This document shows, in pieces, positions 19,768 to 28,302 of a stretch of DNA of 64,000 nucleotides (the first letter of the stretch is position 1; each line of letters starts with the position of its first letter). The notes under the pieces are model-generated. The model made no database searches. It saw only the letters and a program-made list of their open reading frames with translations, and was not told the DNA's origin. The stretch comes from Corallococcus macrosporus (GTDB taxonomy: Bacteria > Myxococcota > Myxococcia > Myxococcales > Myxococcaceae). Position numbers and translations under genes: made by a program. The DNA is taken from positions 1,550,001 through 1,614,000 of the forward strand of contig NZ_JAFIMU010000007.1 of assembly GCF_017302985.1 (NCBI RefSeq). Reading direction: 5' to 3'.

Positions 19768-21498
19768 ATGACGATGTACACCGAGTCACTCCGCGCCTTC
19801 CTCAAGCCCGTCCTGCCCTACCTGGACGACGAGTCGGTGTCGGAAATCATGATCAACGGCCCCACCGACGTGTGGATCGAACGCAAGGGCCGGCTGATCA
19901 AGACGGATGCCTCCTTCTCCGAAGAAGGCCTGATTGGCGCCGCGCGCAACATGGCCCAGTTCGTGGGCCGTCCCCTCTCCGAGGAGCGCCCCCGCCTGGA
20001 CGCGCGCCTGCCCGACGGCAGCCGCATCCACGTGGTGATTCCGCCCATCGCGCGCAACGGCACCACCATCTCCATCCGCAAGTTCTTCAAGGACAAGCTG
20101 AGCATCGACTCGCTGTTGAAGTTCAAGTCGCTGACCAAGCCCATGGCGCGCCTCATCGAGGCCGGCATCGCCACCAAGCTCAACATGCTGGTGGCCGGCG
20201 GCACGGGCTCCGGCAAGACGACGCTGCTCAACATCGTCTCGTCCCTCATCCCGGACGAGGAGCGCATCCTCACCATCGAGGACTCCGCCGAGCTCCAGCT
20301 CAACCAGTCCCACATCGTGGCCTTCGAGTCCCGCCCCGCCGACAAGTTCGGCAAGGGCGCCGTGGACATGGGTGACCTGCTGCACTCCGCGCTGCGTCTG
20401 CGCCCGGACCGCATCGTGGTGGGCGAGGTGCGCGGCGGCGAGGCCTTCCACCTCATGCAGGCCATGAACACCGGCCACGGCGGCTCGCTGGCCACCACGC
20501 ACGCGAACACGCCCACGGACACGCTGCGCCGCATCGAGTCCCTGTGCCTCATGTCGTCCGTGGAGCTGCCCATGGTCGCCGTGCGCGCCCAGGTGGCCAG
20601 CGCCATCAACTTCATCATCTGCTGCGAGCGCCTCCACGACGGCAGCCGCAAGACGATTGCCCTGTCGGAGGTGCTGCCCCTCAACGAGAAGGGCGAGTAC
20701 CGCACCCAGGACATCTTCGTCTTCACGCCCGTCGCCAAGGACGAGCACGAGAACATCCTGGGCTACCACGCGCCCACCGGCATCATCCCCAACTTCATCC
20801 AGAAGGCGCGCGCGTACGGCTTCACCGACCTGGACGACGCCTTCTTCGACCCGGCCACCTACGGCGTGCCGCCCCCGCCCAGCTTCCACGTGGGCGAGGC
20901 GTACACGCTGCGCTGGGCCCCCTCGCTGAAGCACCGCGAGCAGGGACTGCCAGACCCCGCGCACTTCAAGGAGGACTGGGAGCGCTTCGAACAGGTGCTG
21001 CGCAACGCGGCTCCGGACGGTCCGGTCTCCGGCCCCAAGCCCGCGGCCACCCCGCCCAAGCCCGCCGCGCCGCCGGCTCCGCCGCCCGCGAAGGCCGCGC
21101 CCGCGCTGCGCCCCTCGCTGCCGCCGCGCCCGCCGCCTCCGCAGGACGACGACAAGACGCCGCCGCCCACGCGCAACCCGTTCGCGGAGCAGGAGGACAC
21201 CCGCGCCTCCGCCGCCTCGGAGCCGCTGGTGCAGGTGTCCGAGGACCTGCTCGCGGAGGCCCCGCCCGCGCGCAACACGCCGCCGCCGCGCCGTCCGCCG
21301 CCCGCGCCCGCTCGGCCTGGCGCGCCGCCGTCCAACACGCTGCGCGCGGGTGCGACGCCCACGCGCCGTCCGCCGGGTCCGCCGCCACCGCCCTCCGACG
21401 ACCTGGACGAGGACGAGGACGACGACCGGCCGAAGACGGAGCTGAACACGTCCGAGAAGACGCAGATCCGCCCCGCGCCGGAGCGTCCGCGCCGCTAG
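19768..21498 (+). CDS. cpaF: CpaF-type type II/IV secretion ATPase with proline-rich tail
   Basis: 576 residues from ATG 19768. The N-terminal domain reads LRAFLKPVLPYLDDESVSEI-MINGP, typical of TadA/CpaF/VirB11 hexameric ATPases. Walker A is GGTGSGKTTLL (about 143-153), followed by an IEDSAELQL Asp box, Walker B-like RPDRIVVGEVRGGEA and the His box GHGGSLATTHANTP. CpaF powers Flp/tight-adherence pilus assembly. From about residue 375 the chain departs from the usual end into a 200-residue Pro/Ala-rich and finally Asp/Glu-rich tail (DDLDEDEDDD). Tad-type pilin genes lie 20 kb away, and no other Tad machinery is adjacent. Confidence 0.9.
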   Translation: MTMYTESLRAFLKPVLPYLDDESVSEIMINGPTDVWIERKGRLIKTDASFSEEGLIGAARNMAQFVGRPLSEERPRLDARLPDGSRIHVVIPPIARNGTTISIRKFFKDKLSIDSLLKFKSLTKPMARLIEAGIATKLNMLVAGGTGSGKTTLLNIVSSLIPDEERILTIEDSAELQLNQSHIVAFESRPADKFGKGAVDMGDLLHSALRLRPDRIVVGEVRGGEAFHLMQAMNTGHGGSLATTHANTPTDTLRRIESLCLMSSVELPMVAVRAQVASAINFIICCERLHDGSRKTIALSEVLPLNEKGEYRTQDIFVFTPVAKDEHENILGYHAPTGIIPNFIQKARAYGFTDLDDAFFDPATYGVPPPPSFHVGEAYTLRWAPSLKHREQGLPDPAHFKEDWERFEQVLRNAAPDGPVSGPKPAATPPKPAAPPAPPPAKAAPALRPSLPPRPPPPQDDDKTPPPTRNPFAEQEDTRASAASEPLVQVSEDLLAEAPPARNTPPPRRPPPAPARPGAPPSNTLRAGATPTRRPPGPPPPPSDDLDEDEDDDRPKTELNTSEKTQIRPAPERPRR

Positions 21499-21506
21499 CC
21501 CGAGCC

Positions 21507-21538
21507 GTGCGCGGGGACCTTCCGGGTCCTTCGCGCAC
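21507..21538 (+). terminator. Hairpin after the CpaF gene
   Basis: About 13 base pairs with one bulge: GTGCGCG plus GGACC (21507-21519) pair with GGTCC plus CGCGCAC (21525-21538), closed by a five-base loop. It begins nine bases past the CpaF stop. No U-tract. Confidence 0.5.
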
Positions 21539-21676
21539 CGGCGACGTGATGCATCCGCGTGGGGCGCCCGGCGCCGGACACCGGTGTCGCCCCCGGGTGG
21601 GTGGGGCCCTGTCCCACCACGCGGGTCGGCGAATCCTGACCTTGCGAGGAGGACGGGTCAGGGAGAAAGTGCTCCC

Positions 21677-22648
21677 GTGTTGATCCCCTTCCTCGCCGCG
21701 CTCACCCTGGTGGTCGCTCAGGCGCCCGCACCCGCCTCCTCCGCGAAGCCCGTCACCGTGTTGCTGGCGCCGACGGACGCGGCGCGCGGAACGCCGCGCT
21801 ACCTCATCGGAATCGCCCAGGAGCACGTGGCCGAGCAGCTCAAGGCCCGGGGCCTGGAGGTGATCCGCGTGGAGGACGTGACGCGCACCCTGACGAAGAA
21901 GCAGCGCACGGCGATGATGCGCTGCAAGCGCACGCAGCCGGCGTGCATCGCGTCGCTGGGCGCGGCGGCGAAGACGGACGTGGTGATGGTGACGGAGGTG
22001 CTGCCGTACCTCAACGGCTACAAGGCCGGCGTGCGCGTGTACACGGCACAGGACGGCGCGCCCCTCACGGAGCACTCGGTGCCGGAGGTGAAGAAGGACC
22101 AGGTGATGGACGCGCTGACGCGGTCCCTGGATGAAGTGGTGCCCATCACGATGCGGGTGCTGCGTCCGGAGCCGGTGGCGCCGCCGCCGGTGACGCCGCC
22201 CGTGGCGCAGGTGACGCCGCAGGTGACGCCGGGGGAGAAGCAGCCCTTGCCGGGGCCGGACCTGACGCCGGGCGTGCAGCCGCCCACGGACCTGGGGCTG
22301 AGTGACACGCCGAAGGTGGAGACGCCGGGACGGCGCAAGTGGGCCTGGGTGCCGGCGGCGGGCGGCGTGGTGCTGGCGGGCGTGGGGACGGTGTTCTACG
22401 TGCAGTCGCGCGGGAAGCTCAGCGACCTGAACAACAACGAGTTTCCCACGCTGGCGGAGGCGGAAAAGGTCCGCGACTCCGGCAAGCGTTCCCAGACGAT
22501 TGGCGTGGTGGGCATCGGCGTGGGCGCGGCGGCCATCGCGGCGGGCGCGTTGATGTACTTCCTGCCGGTGAAGCAGACGAACGTTCAGCCGTCCGTGACG
22601 CTCACGCCGCAGGGCGGTGGATTGAGCTTCGCTGGGACGTGGCAGTGA
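21677..22648 (+). CDS. Secreted membrane-anchored protein of unknown function
   Basis: 323 residues from GTG 21677, preceded by AGGGAG at 21660-21665 (11 bases upstream). The start gives a signal sequence (IPFLAALTLVVAQA). Residues 20-145 form a mixed domain that resembles the nucleotide-free assembly-like proteins seen before glycine-rich surface genes (KPVTVLLAPTD, GIAQEHVAEQLKARGLEVIR). Then comes a Pro/Val/Thr-rich linker (155-205) and two membrane helices (about 222-240 and 275-300). I do not recognise the family. It is closely followed by the glycine-rich lipoprotein, so they probably act together. Confidence 0.7.
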   Translation: MLIPFLAALTLVVAQAPAPASSAKPVTVLLAPTDAARGTPRYLIGIAQEHVAEQLKARGLEVIRVEDVTRTLTKKQRTAMMRCKRTQPACIASLGAAAKTDVVMVTEVLPYLNGYKAGVRVYTAQDGAPLTEHSVPEVKKDQVMDALTRSLDEVVPITMRVLRPEPVAPPPVTPPVAQVTPQVTPGEKQPLPGPDLTPGVQPPTDLGLSDTPKVETPGRRKWAWVPAAGGVVLAGVGTVFYVQSRGKLSDLNNNEFPTLAEAEKVRDSGKRSQTIGVVGIGVGAAAIAAGALMYFLPVKQTNVQPSVTLTPQGGGLSFAGTWQ

Positions 22649-22662
22649 GCACGGGGAAAGCC

Positions 22663-24429
22663 ATGCGGAACCTCTGGAAGGTCGGCGCGCTGAGCGCGGT
22701 GTTCGGTGCGGTGCTCGGCATGGGCGGCTGCAGTGATTTCCAAGCCGCCTATGAAGGCTGCCAGGACGCGGGCCGCTGCGGACCGCAGGCCAACGAGGAC
22801 GGAGGCAGCGACGCCGGTGATGCGGGCGACGGCGGCGAGGTCGTTGAGCCGGAGCCGACCTGCACTCCCGTCTCTGACACGGATGAGCCTGACCCCAAAG
22901 CCCAGGACCTGAACTGCGACGGCGTCGACGGCATGGCGGACGCCGGCTACTTCGTGGATCCGATTCGCGGCAAGGACACGGATGACGGCACCCAGAAAGC
23001 ACCTCTGCTGACCCTGCACAGGGCGCTGGAGTTGATTCAGGCCGCCGGTCCCACCGCTACGCGTACGCACGTGTACCTGGGCGTCGGTACGTACAACGAG
23101 CCAGAGACCGTGGTGACCACACCGGTGTCACTGCACGGTGGCTACCGGTGGAACGGACCGGGTGACCGTTACTGGAGCCGCTTCAAGAGCACCACTCCCA
23201 CGCTGGTGAATGGTGGCACGCTGGCGTTCACGGTGCGTGGTGTGACGGGCGTCCTCCTGGACTCGTTGTACATCGTATCCTCGAGCACAAGCACTGACGG
23301 CGGAGCCTCGGTGGTGCTCAAGGTCTTGAACAGCGCGGACACAACCTTGCGCGGCACCCGCCTTGAGTCAGGTTCCGGCGGCACCGGTGCATCGGGTTCT
23401 GCTGGAGGAGTCGGAGCCACCGGAGGGGTCGGTGTCATGGGCCAGGATGGAGGGGTTGACCAAGCTGGCAGCAGCAGGGGTGGTGGCGCGACGACCTGCG
23501 CGGTGGGGGGTGCCCGAACGGGTGGATCCAGCGGTGCAGGAGTCACGATTGGAGATGGTCAGGCTGGGTTCAAGGGCTTTCCCTTGGACCGCGGTGGTGT
23601 CGGAGGACAGGGCGGTGACGCAGGAGTCTTCGAATGTCCCAACGGAGCTTTCTGTTACTGCTTCGTCTCGAACGGAGCCGCTGGTGACAATGGACTGGAT
23701 GCGAATGATGCAGGCGTATCAGGCAGAGCCGGCATCGCGGCATTGGGACAATTGGATGCGCTCACTGGCAGCTGGGCCTGGGGACCTGACGCACTGATAC
23801 ATGGTCAGGGGGGTGGAATCGGTCCTGCTGGTGGAGGCGGAGGCGGTGGAGGCGGCGGTGGCGCATGTGCCGCGACTGCCTCACCAACTGTGCCCAATGG
23901 CTCGGCCGCAGGCTCCGGTTCTGGCGGCAGTGGTGGCGCGGGCGGATGTGGCGGTCTCCCAGGCAGCGGTGGCCTCAATGGAGGTGCCTCCATCGCGCTC
24001 GTCGTGATCAACTCCCGTGTCACACTGACAGGAATGTCCCAGGTCCAGGCTGGTCCGGGAGGCACTGGCGGCGACGGCAAGGAAGGCGGCCTTGGCGGCG
24101 AAGGTGGTGACGGCGGGGTCGGCGGTACCGGGGTGAGCACCACCTTCAAGGTGGACAACAAGGATCCGCTCTACACGGTTTATAGCGGCACGGGTGGAGT
24201 CGGAGGCAAGGGTGGGCAAGGGGGCCGCGGTGGTGCAGGTGGAGGTGGCGCTGGAGGCCCGTCCGTGGGGGTCTGGTGCAAGGGAGACGCTGGGATAACG
24301 CTCATCGACAGCCAGGTCATGAAGGGCGCAGGAGGCCAAGGTGGAGCGAGTAACGGCGGAAACAATGGCCCCCCCGGGCTCGCTCAGGACTTCGTCGACT
24401 GCACCTTCGTCGACGCCGGGACGCCCTGA
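22663..24429 (+). CDS. Glycine-rich repeat lipoprotein, parallel beta-helix-like
   Basis: 588 residues. The signal peptide ends at a lipobox-like GMGGC (about residue 22), so surface anchoring is likely. After an Asp/Gly spacer, residues 90-210 look like the first coils of a beta-helix (DDGTQKAPLLTLHRALELIQ, HVYLGVGTYNEPETVV). From about residue 225 to the end the protein is repeated Gly-Gly-X and Gly-Ala-Gly units resembling PE_PGRS-type or myxobacterial glycine-rich surface proteins, broken by CAVGG and CYCF cysteine clusters. A GTG at 22645 would overlap the previous stop (GTGA), but ATG 22663 has GGGGAAAG close upstream and gives a better signal peptide. Role in adhesion or matrix is inference. 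Confidence 0.8.
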   Translation: MRNLWKVGALSAVFGAVLGMGGCSDFQAAYEGCQDAGRCGPQANEDGGSDAGDAGDGGEVVEPEPTCTPVSDTDEPDPKAQDLNCDGVDGMADAGYFVDPIRGKDTDDGTQKAPLLTLHRALELIQAAGPTATRTHVYLGVGTYNEPETVVTTPVSLHGGYRWNGPGDRYWSRFKSTTPTLVNGGTLAFTVRGVTGVLLDSLYIVSSSTSTDGGASVVLKVLNSADTTLRGTRLESGSGGTGASGSAGGVGATGGVGVMGQDGGVDQAGSSRGGGATTCAVGGARTGGSSGAGVTIGDGQAGFKGFPLDRGGVGGQGGDAGVFECPNGAFCYCFVSNGAAGDNGLDANDAGVSGRAGIAALGQLDALTGSWAWGPDALIHGQGGGIGPAGGGGGGGGGGGACAATASPTVPNGSAAGSGSGGSGGAGGCGGLPGSGGLNGGASIALVVINSRVTLTGMSQVQAGPGGTGGDGKEGGLGGEGGDGGVGGTGVSTTFKVDNKDPLYTVYSGTGGVGGKGGQGGRGGAGGGGAGGPSVGVWCKGDAGITLIDSQVMKGAGGQGGASNGGNNGPPGLAQDFVDCTFVDAGTP

Positions 24430-24562
24430 CCCACTGCATCGCCTGCTGCTGGACAGCGGCGGGTGAGAAAACGAGACCCGGGGGCAGGTGCCTGTTTGCT
24501 TGCCCTGCATCCACGGGCCGTGACTTCGCTTCCCGGGATTTCACCTGTTACGCTCTCCCGCG

Positions 24563-26260
24563 GTGGAGATGTCATCCGAGCTGATCTGCGAAACCTGCGG
24601 CCTCACCGTTCCGTCCGAGACGGCGGTGTGCCCTCGCGATGGCACCGTCGTGCTGTCGTCGTTCCAGCCGACTCCACCGGAACCGAAGGTCATCGTGGAG
24701 CACTCCGGTAACGAAGCCTCCGCCCTCTCCGATCCCCTCATCGGCCTGAAGCTGGGCGAGTACGAACTGCGCTCACGCATCGGCGTCGGCGGCATGGGGC
24801 TCGTCTACGACGGCATCCAGCCCCTCATCGGCAAGCGCGTCGCCGTGAAGGTGCTGCGCCCCGAACTGGCGCACTCGTCCGAACAGGTGGCCCGCCTCCT
24901 CGCGGAGGCCCGCGCCGTCAACGCCATCCGCCACCGCGGCATCATCGACATCTTCGGCTTCGGCCAGCTCCCCGACGGTCGCCAGTACATCGTCATGGAG
25001 TACCTCGAAGGCCAGCCGCTCGACGCCATCCTCGCGGAGAAGGGCCGCATCCCCGTCCCGGAGGCGCTGTCCCTCCTGGATGAAGTGCTCGCCGCCCTGG
25101 GCGCCGCGCACGGTGCGGGCGTGGTGCACCGCGACCTCAAGCCCAGCAACATCTTCCTCGTGCGCCAGCCGGACGGCTCGCGCTACGTGAAGCTGCTGGA
25201 CTTCGGGCTCGCCAAGCGCGGCGAGGGCCCCACCGGCCGCACCGCGCAGACGCGCACCGACATGGTCGTCGGCACCCCGGAGTACATGGCGCCCGAGCAG
25301 GCCCGCGGCCAGTCCGTGGGCCCCATGACGGACCTGTACGCCATGGGCGTCGTCACCTTCGAGATCATCACCGGCCGGCTGCCCTTCATCGGCAGCTCCC
25401 CGGTGGACCTGCTCATGAAGCACGTGGAGGCCCGCCCTCCCCGGCCGTCGGAGTTCGTCCCCGACCTGCCGCCCGCCGTGGACGCCTTCATCCTGCAGAT
25501 GCTCACCAAGGACCCGGAGACGCGCCCCAACTCCGCGGATGTCCTGCGTCAGCACCTGGCCAAGCTGCGCCGCACCCTGCGCGCCACGCGCACCAACCCC
25601 ACCGCGCCCGCCCCTGTCGAGCCCGCGCCGCCCAAGCCGGCCCCCGCCGTCGCCGTCAGCGACGTGGACGCGCGCCGCCCCACCACCCAGGTTCCGCCGC
25701 CGGTCCCGCCCGAGGACCTGATGGTGCCGCAGGAAGAGCCCCCGTCGCTGCGGCGCTTCGTGCCCATCGCCTTGGGCGCGGCCGTGCTGCTCACCGCCGT
25801 GGGCGTCGTCGTCGCCACGCGCCGTGGCGGTGAGACGCCTCCGCCCGTCGTCGCCGTCGCGGCGCCGCCTCCCGCGCCGAAGCTCGAACCCGCGCCGCTG
25901 CCTCCCGCGCCGAAGTTCGAACCCGCGCCCGCGCAGGAAGCGGCCACTCCGCCCGCGCCTGTCGCGGAGGCCCCGCCGAAGCAGGCGGAGCCTGGCCCCA
26001 AGGTCGCGGCGAAGGCCACGCCTTCCGGGACGGGCCGCTCGGTGCCCCGTGGCAACCGGACTCCGTCCGAGGAGGAACTGCTGGCGGAGATCCGCTCGGT
26101 CGCGGCCCGGATCAAGAACAACACCCGGCTGGGCGAGGCGGAACGAAAGCGCTTCGTCGGGTTCCTCTATCAGCTCCAGCAGGACGCCGAGGAATCCACC
26201 GCCGCGGACCGGCTTCGCATCGTGAAGGACCTCAACGACGTGAAGCAGGAAGCGCTCTAG
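24563..26260 (+). CDS. Serine/threonine protein kinase with N-terminal zinc-ribbon-like segment
   Basis: 565 residues. The N-terminus has CETCG..CPRDGT, a small Cys-Cys-Cys metal-like ribbon common in myxobacterial kinases. The kinase domain (about 68-330) shows the P-loop GVGGMGLVYDG, VAVKVLRPE Lys, HRDLKPSN catalytic loop, DFGLAK and APEQARG. After a Pro/Ala-rich stretch there is one membrane helix (FVPIALGAAVLLTAVGVVVA, about 395-415) and an outer helical end (EELLAEIRSVAARI). The GTG and ATG starts six bases apart are both possible; no strong ribosome site is seen. Likely membrane receptor kinase of unknown ligand. Confidence 0.93.
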   Translation: MEMSSELICETCGLTVPSETAVCPRDGTVVLSSFQPTPPEPKVIVEHSGNEASALSDPLIGLKLGEYELRSRIGVGGMGLVYDGIQPLIGKRVAVKVLRPELAHSSEQVARLLAEARAVNAIRHRGIIDIFGFGQLPDGRQYIVMEYLEGQPLDAILAEKGRIPVPEALSLLDEVLAALGAAHGAGVVHRDLKPSNIFLVRQPDGSRYVKLLDFGLAKRGEGPTGRTAQTRTDMVVGTPEYMAPEQARGQSVGPMTDLYAMGVVTFEIITGRLPFIGSSPVDLLMKHVEARPPRPSEFVPDLPPAVDAFILQMLTKDPETRPNSADVLRQHLAKLRRTLRATRTNPTAPAPVEPAPPKPAPAVAVSDVDARRPTTQVPPPVPPEDLMVPQEEPPSLRRFVPIALGAAVLLTAVGVVVATRRGGETPPPVVAVAAPPPAPKLEPAPLPPAPKFEPAPAQEAATPPAPVAEAPPKQAEPGPKVAAKATPSGTGRSVPRGNRTPSEEELLAEIRSVAARIKNNTRLGEAERKRFVGFLYQLQQDAEESTAADRLRIVKDLNDVKQEAL

Positions 26261-26273
26261 CCCTCCCGCCGCC

Positions 26274-26756
26274 ATGACCGCGCCCCCAGGTCCTGCGCTG
26301 CTCGCGGTGGACCTGGGACTGCGCAGCGGGCTCGCGCGCTTCGGCGCGGACGGGCGGCTGCAGTGGTACCGCTCGCAGAACTTCGGCACGCACGCGCGGC
26401 TCAAGCGCGCGGTGCCCGCCGTGCTCCAGGACGCGTCCCCGCTCGCGTGGCTCGTGCTGGAGGGCGGTGGCCCCATCGCGGACGTCTGGGAGCGCGAGGC
26501 CCTGCGCCGCGCCCTGCCCGTGCTGCGCGTGGCCGCCGAGGACTGGCGCCACCGGCTGCTCTACGCGCGCGAGCAGCGCAGCGGCGCACTGGCGAAGGAC
26601 GCCGCGGATGGACTCGCGCGGCGGGTCATCGACTGGTCCCACGCGCCCCGCCCCACCTCGCTGCGCCACGACGCCGCGGAGGCCATCCTGCTGGGCCTGT
26701 GGGGCGCGCTGGAGGTGGGCTGGCTTGCGCAGGTCCCCGCGGAGGTGCGGCGCTGA
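26274..26756 (+). CDS. RuvC/RNase H-fold protein of unknown function
   Basis: 160 residues. Three acidic elements match the RuvC-like order: LLAVDLGLRSGLARFG at the first strand (Asp at about 12), a central LVLEGGGP (Glu), and a late RHDAAEAILLGLWG (Asp in HDAAEA). A helical middle contains ALAKDAADGLARRVID. This arrangement is seen in Holliday-junction resolvases and related nucleases. Nothing else nearby points to recombination. The gene begins 13 bases after the kinase gene, so co-transcription is likely. Function is inference from fold pattern only. Confidence 0.55.
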   Translation: MTAPPGPALLAVDLGLRSGLARFGADGRLQWYRSQNFGTHARLKRAVPAVLQDASPLAWLVLEGGGPIADVWEREALRRALPVLRVAAEDWRHRLLYAREQRSGALAKDAADGLARRVIDWSHAPRPTSLRHDAAEAILLGLWGALEVGWLAQVPAEVRR

Positions 26757-26766
26757 GGACGGCCCG

Positions 26767-27552
26767 CTACTTCACCGACAGGCACGCCACCGGCTGCGCG
26801 ATGGCGTTGCGCGCGCGCTCCTCGCTCACCAGCGCGTAGCCCGCCAGGTCCTGCAGCAGCAGGTCGCGGTTCTGCCGGATGAGGCTCGCGTTCTTGCAGG
26901 CCTTGAGGTCGCCGTAGAACCCGTACGGCGGCAGCGCGAGCTGCAGCTCCGCCAGCTCCGACAACTGGAGCTCGCCCAGCTCCCGGCCGAAGAGCTTGCG
27001 GGCCGCGTCCTCCACGCCGATGACGCCGCGCTCGAAGCGGATGGTGGACAGGTCGTAGGCGACGAGCTGGTCCTTCTGGAAGAAGGCGTGCAGCCGGTGC
27101 GCCGCCACGGACAGCGGCAGCTCGCCCTCGATGCCAATCTGCCGCGCGATGCGCATGGCCAGGTGGCGCTCGCAGGAGCCGTCCCCGGGAGGCGCCGTGC
27201 CCAGCGTCACGCCGGCGAACAGGCGCCACGCCCACGCGCGGCCGTCCTCGCGCGGCGTCTGGAAGTACGTGGGGCAGTCCATCTGGCGGATGTAGAGCGC
27301 CACCAGGTCCTTGGGCATCCGCGAGAAGTCCGGCCGCGTGAAGGTCACCGCCGCGCGCTCCCGGCCGCCCTGGTCCATCCGGCCGGCCAGCACGCTCATC
27401 CGGTCGCCCTCGATGCGGTGGCGCAGCTGGCTCTCGACGTCGAACTCGCTCTCCAGACGCGGCAGCTTGCTGGCCGTGTACAGGTACGTGAGCGGAATCA
27501 CCACGCCGGCCAGGCCGACCAGGAACATGAACAGCCAGAAAACGGTCTTCAC
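26767..27552 (-). CDS. Degenerate GT51 (peptidoglycan transglycosylase-like) domain protein
   Basis: 261 residues from GTG 27552. One N-terminal membrane helix (VFWLFMFLVGLAGVVIPLTY) precedes a domain whose C-terminal half matches GT51: LVAYDLSTIRFERGVIGVED, AARKLFGRELGELQLSE, AELQLALPPYG, then a final RNRDLLLQDLAGYALVSEE. In active GT51 the first catalytic Glu lies in an E-D-x-x-F motif; here that place reads MDCPTYF (about 91-97), and the second Glu motif is also unclear. The fold is kept but the chemistry may be lost. Convergent with the RuvC-like gene. Confidence 0.7.
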   Translation of the reverse strand: MKTVFWLFMFLVGLAGVVIPLTYLYTASKLPRLESEFDVESQLRHRIEGDRMSVLAGRMDQGGRERAAVTFTRPDFSRMPKDLVALYIRQMDCPTYFQTPREDGRAWAWRLFAGVTLGTAPPGDGSCERHLAMRIARQIGIEGELPLSVAAHRLHAFFQKDQLVAYDLSTIRFERGVIGVEDAARKLFGRELGELQLSELAELQLALPPYGFYGDLKACKNASLIRQNRDLLLQDLAGYALVSEERARNAIAQPVACLSVK

Positions 27553-27609
27553 GGGGCCGACTCTAGCAGGGGGAGGCACGCGCCAGGAGGACCGGTTAGA
27601 AAGCCACCC

Positions 27610-28302
27610 ATGAGCGACTGGCACACCGCCACCGTCACCGCCCGGAAGCCCGCGGCGGATGGACTCACCGACTGGGTGCTCGACATCGGCGGGACGCCGC
27701 TGGTGGGCTCGCACGCCCACCCGGGGCAGTACGTCCAGCTGCGCCTTCCCGGTGGGGAGCCGGGCATGTTCGCCATCGCCTCGCCGCCGGCCCCCCATGG
27801 CACGCGGTGGGAGTTCCTGCTCAAGGACGACGGCTCGCTGCCCGCCGCGCTGCTGCGCCTGCCCGTGGGCGCGAGCGTGGAGGTGAAGCGTCCGGAGGGC
27901 CCCGGCTTCCCCATGGAGAAGGCGCGCGGCCGCGACCTGCTGCTGTTCGCCAGCGGCTCCGGCATCTCCGCCATCCGCCCCGTCATCGCCGCCGTGCGAC
28001 AGGAGCGCGGCGCATATGGCCAGGTGACGCTGTACTTCGGCGCGCGCACGGCGGGCGGCTTCGCGTACCAGCATGAGCTGGAGCAATGGCAGGCGGACGG
28101 CGTGCGCGTGCTGTGCACCGTGAGCCGCCCCGGCGCCAGCGGCTGGCAGGGCCTTGTCGGCTACGTGCAGGCCCACCTGGGCGAGGAGCGGCTGGAGCAG
28201 GCCATCGCCTTCGTGTGCGGCCCGTCCGACATGGTGCAGGACGTGATGGCCCAGCTGGCCCGGCGCGGCGTTCCCAGGAACGCCGTGTTCCTCAACTACT
28301 GA
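27610..28302 (+). CDS. Ferredoxin-NADP+ reductase-like oxidoreductase
   Basis: 230 residues. FAD-domain strand HPGQYVQLRLPGGEPG, then FAIASPPAPHG, followed by an NAD(P)-binding domain with the glycine-rich LLLFASGSGISAIRPVI, a LYFGARTAGGFAYQHELEQW segment and the final AFVCGPSDMVQDVM..FLNY. The canonical R-x-Y-S flavin motif is replaced by FAIAS. Electron partner unknown. Divergent from the GT51-like gene and its last seven bases overlap the WD40 gene. Confidence 0.85.
   Translation: MSDWHTATVTARKPAADGLTDWVLDIGGTPLVGSHAHPGQYVQLRLPGGEPGMFAIASPPAPHGTRWEFLLKDDGSLPAALLRLPVGASVEVKRPEGPGFPMEKARGRDLLLFASGSGISAIRPVIAAVRQERGAYGQVTLYFGARTAGGFAYQHELEQWQADGVRVLCTVSRPGASGWQGLVGYVQAHLGEERLEQAIAFVCGPSDMVQDVMAQLARRGVPRNAVFLNY

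Noticed and set aside
24430..24562. Promoter or terminator before the Ser/Thr kinase gene
   Set aside because: Only short imperfect repeats and no credible -35/-10 pair could be found.
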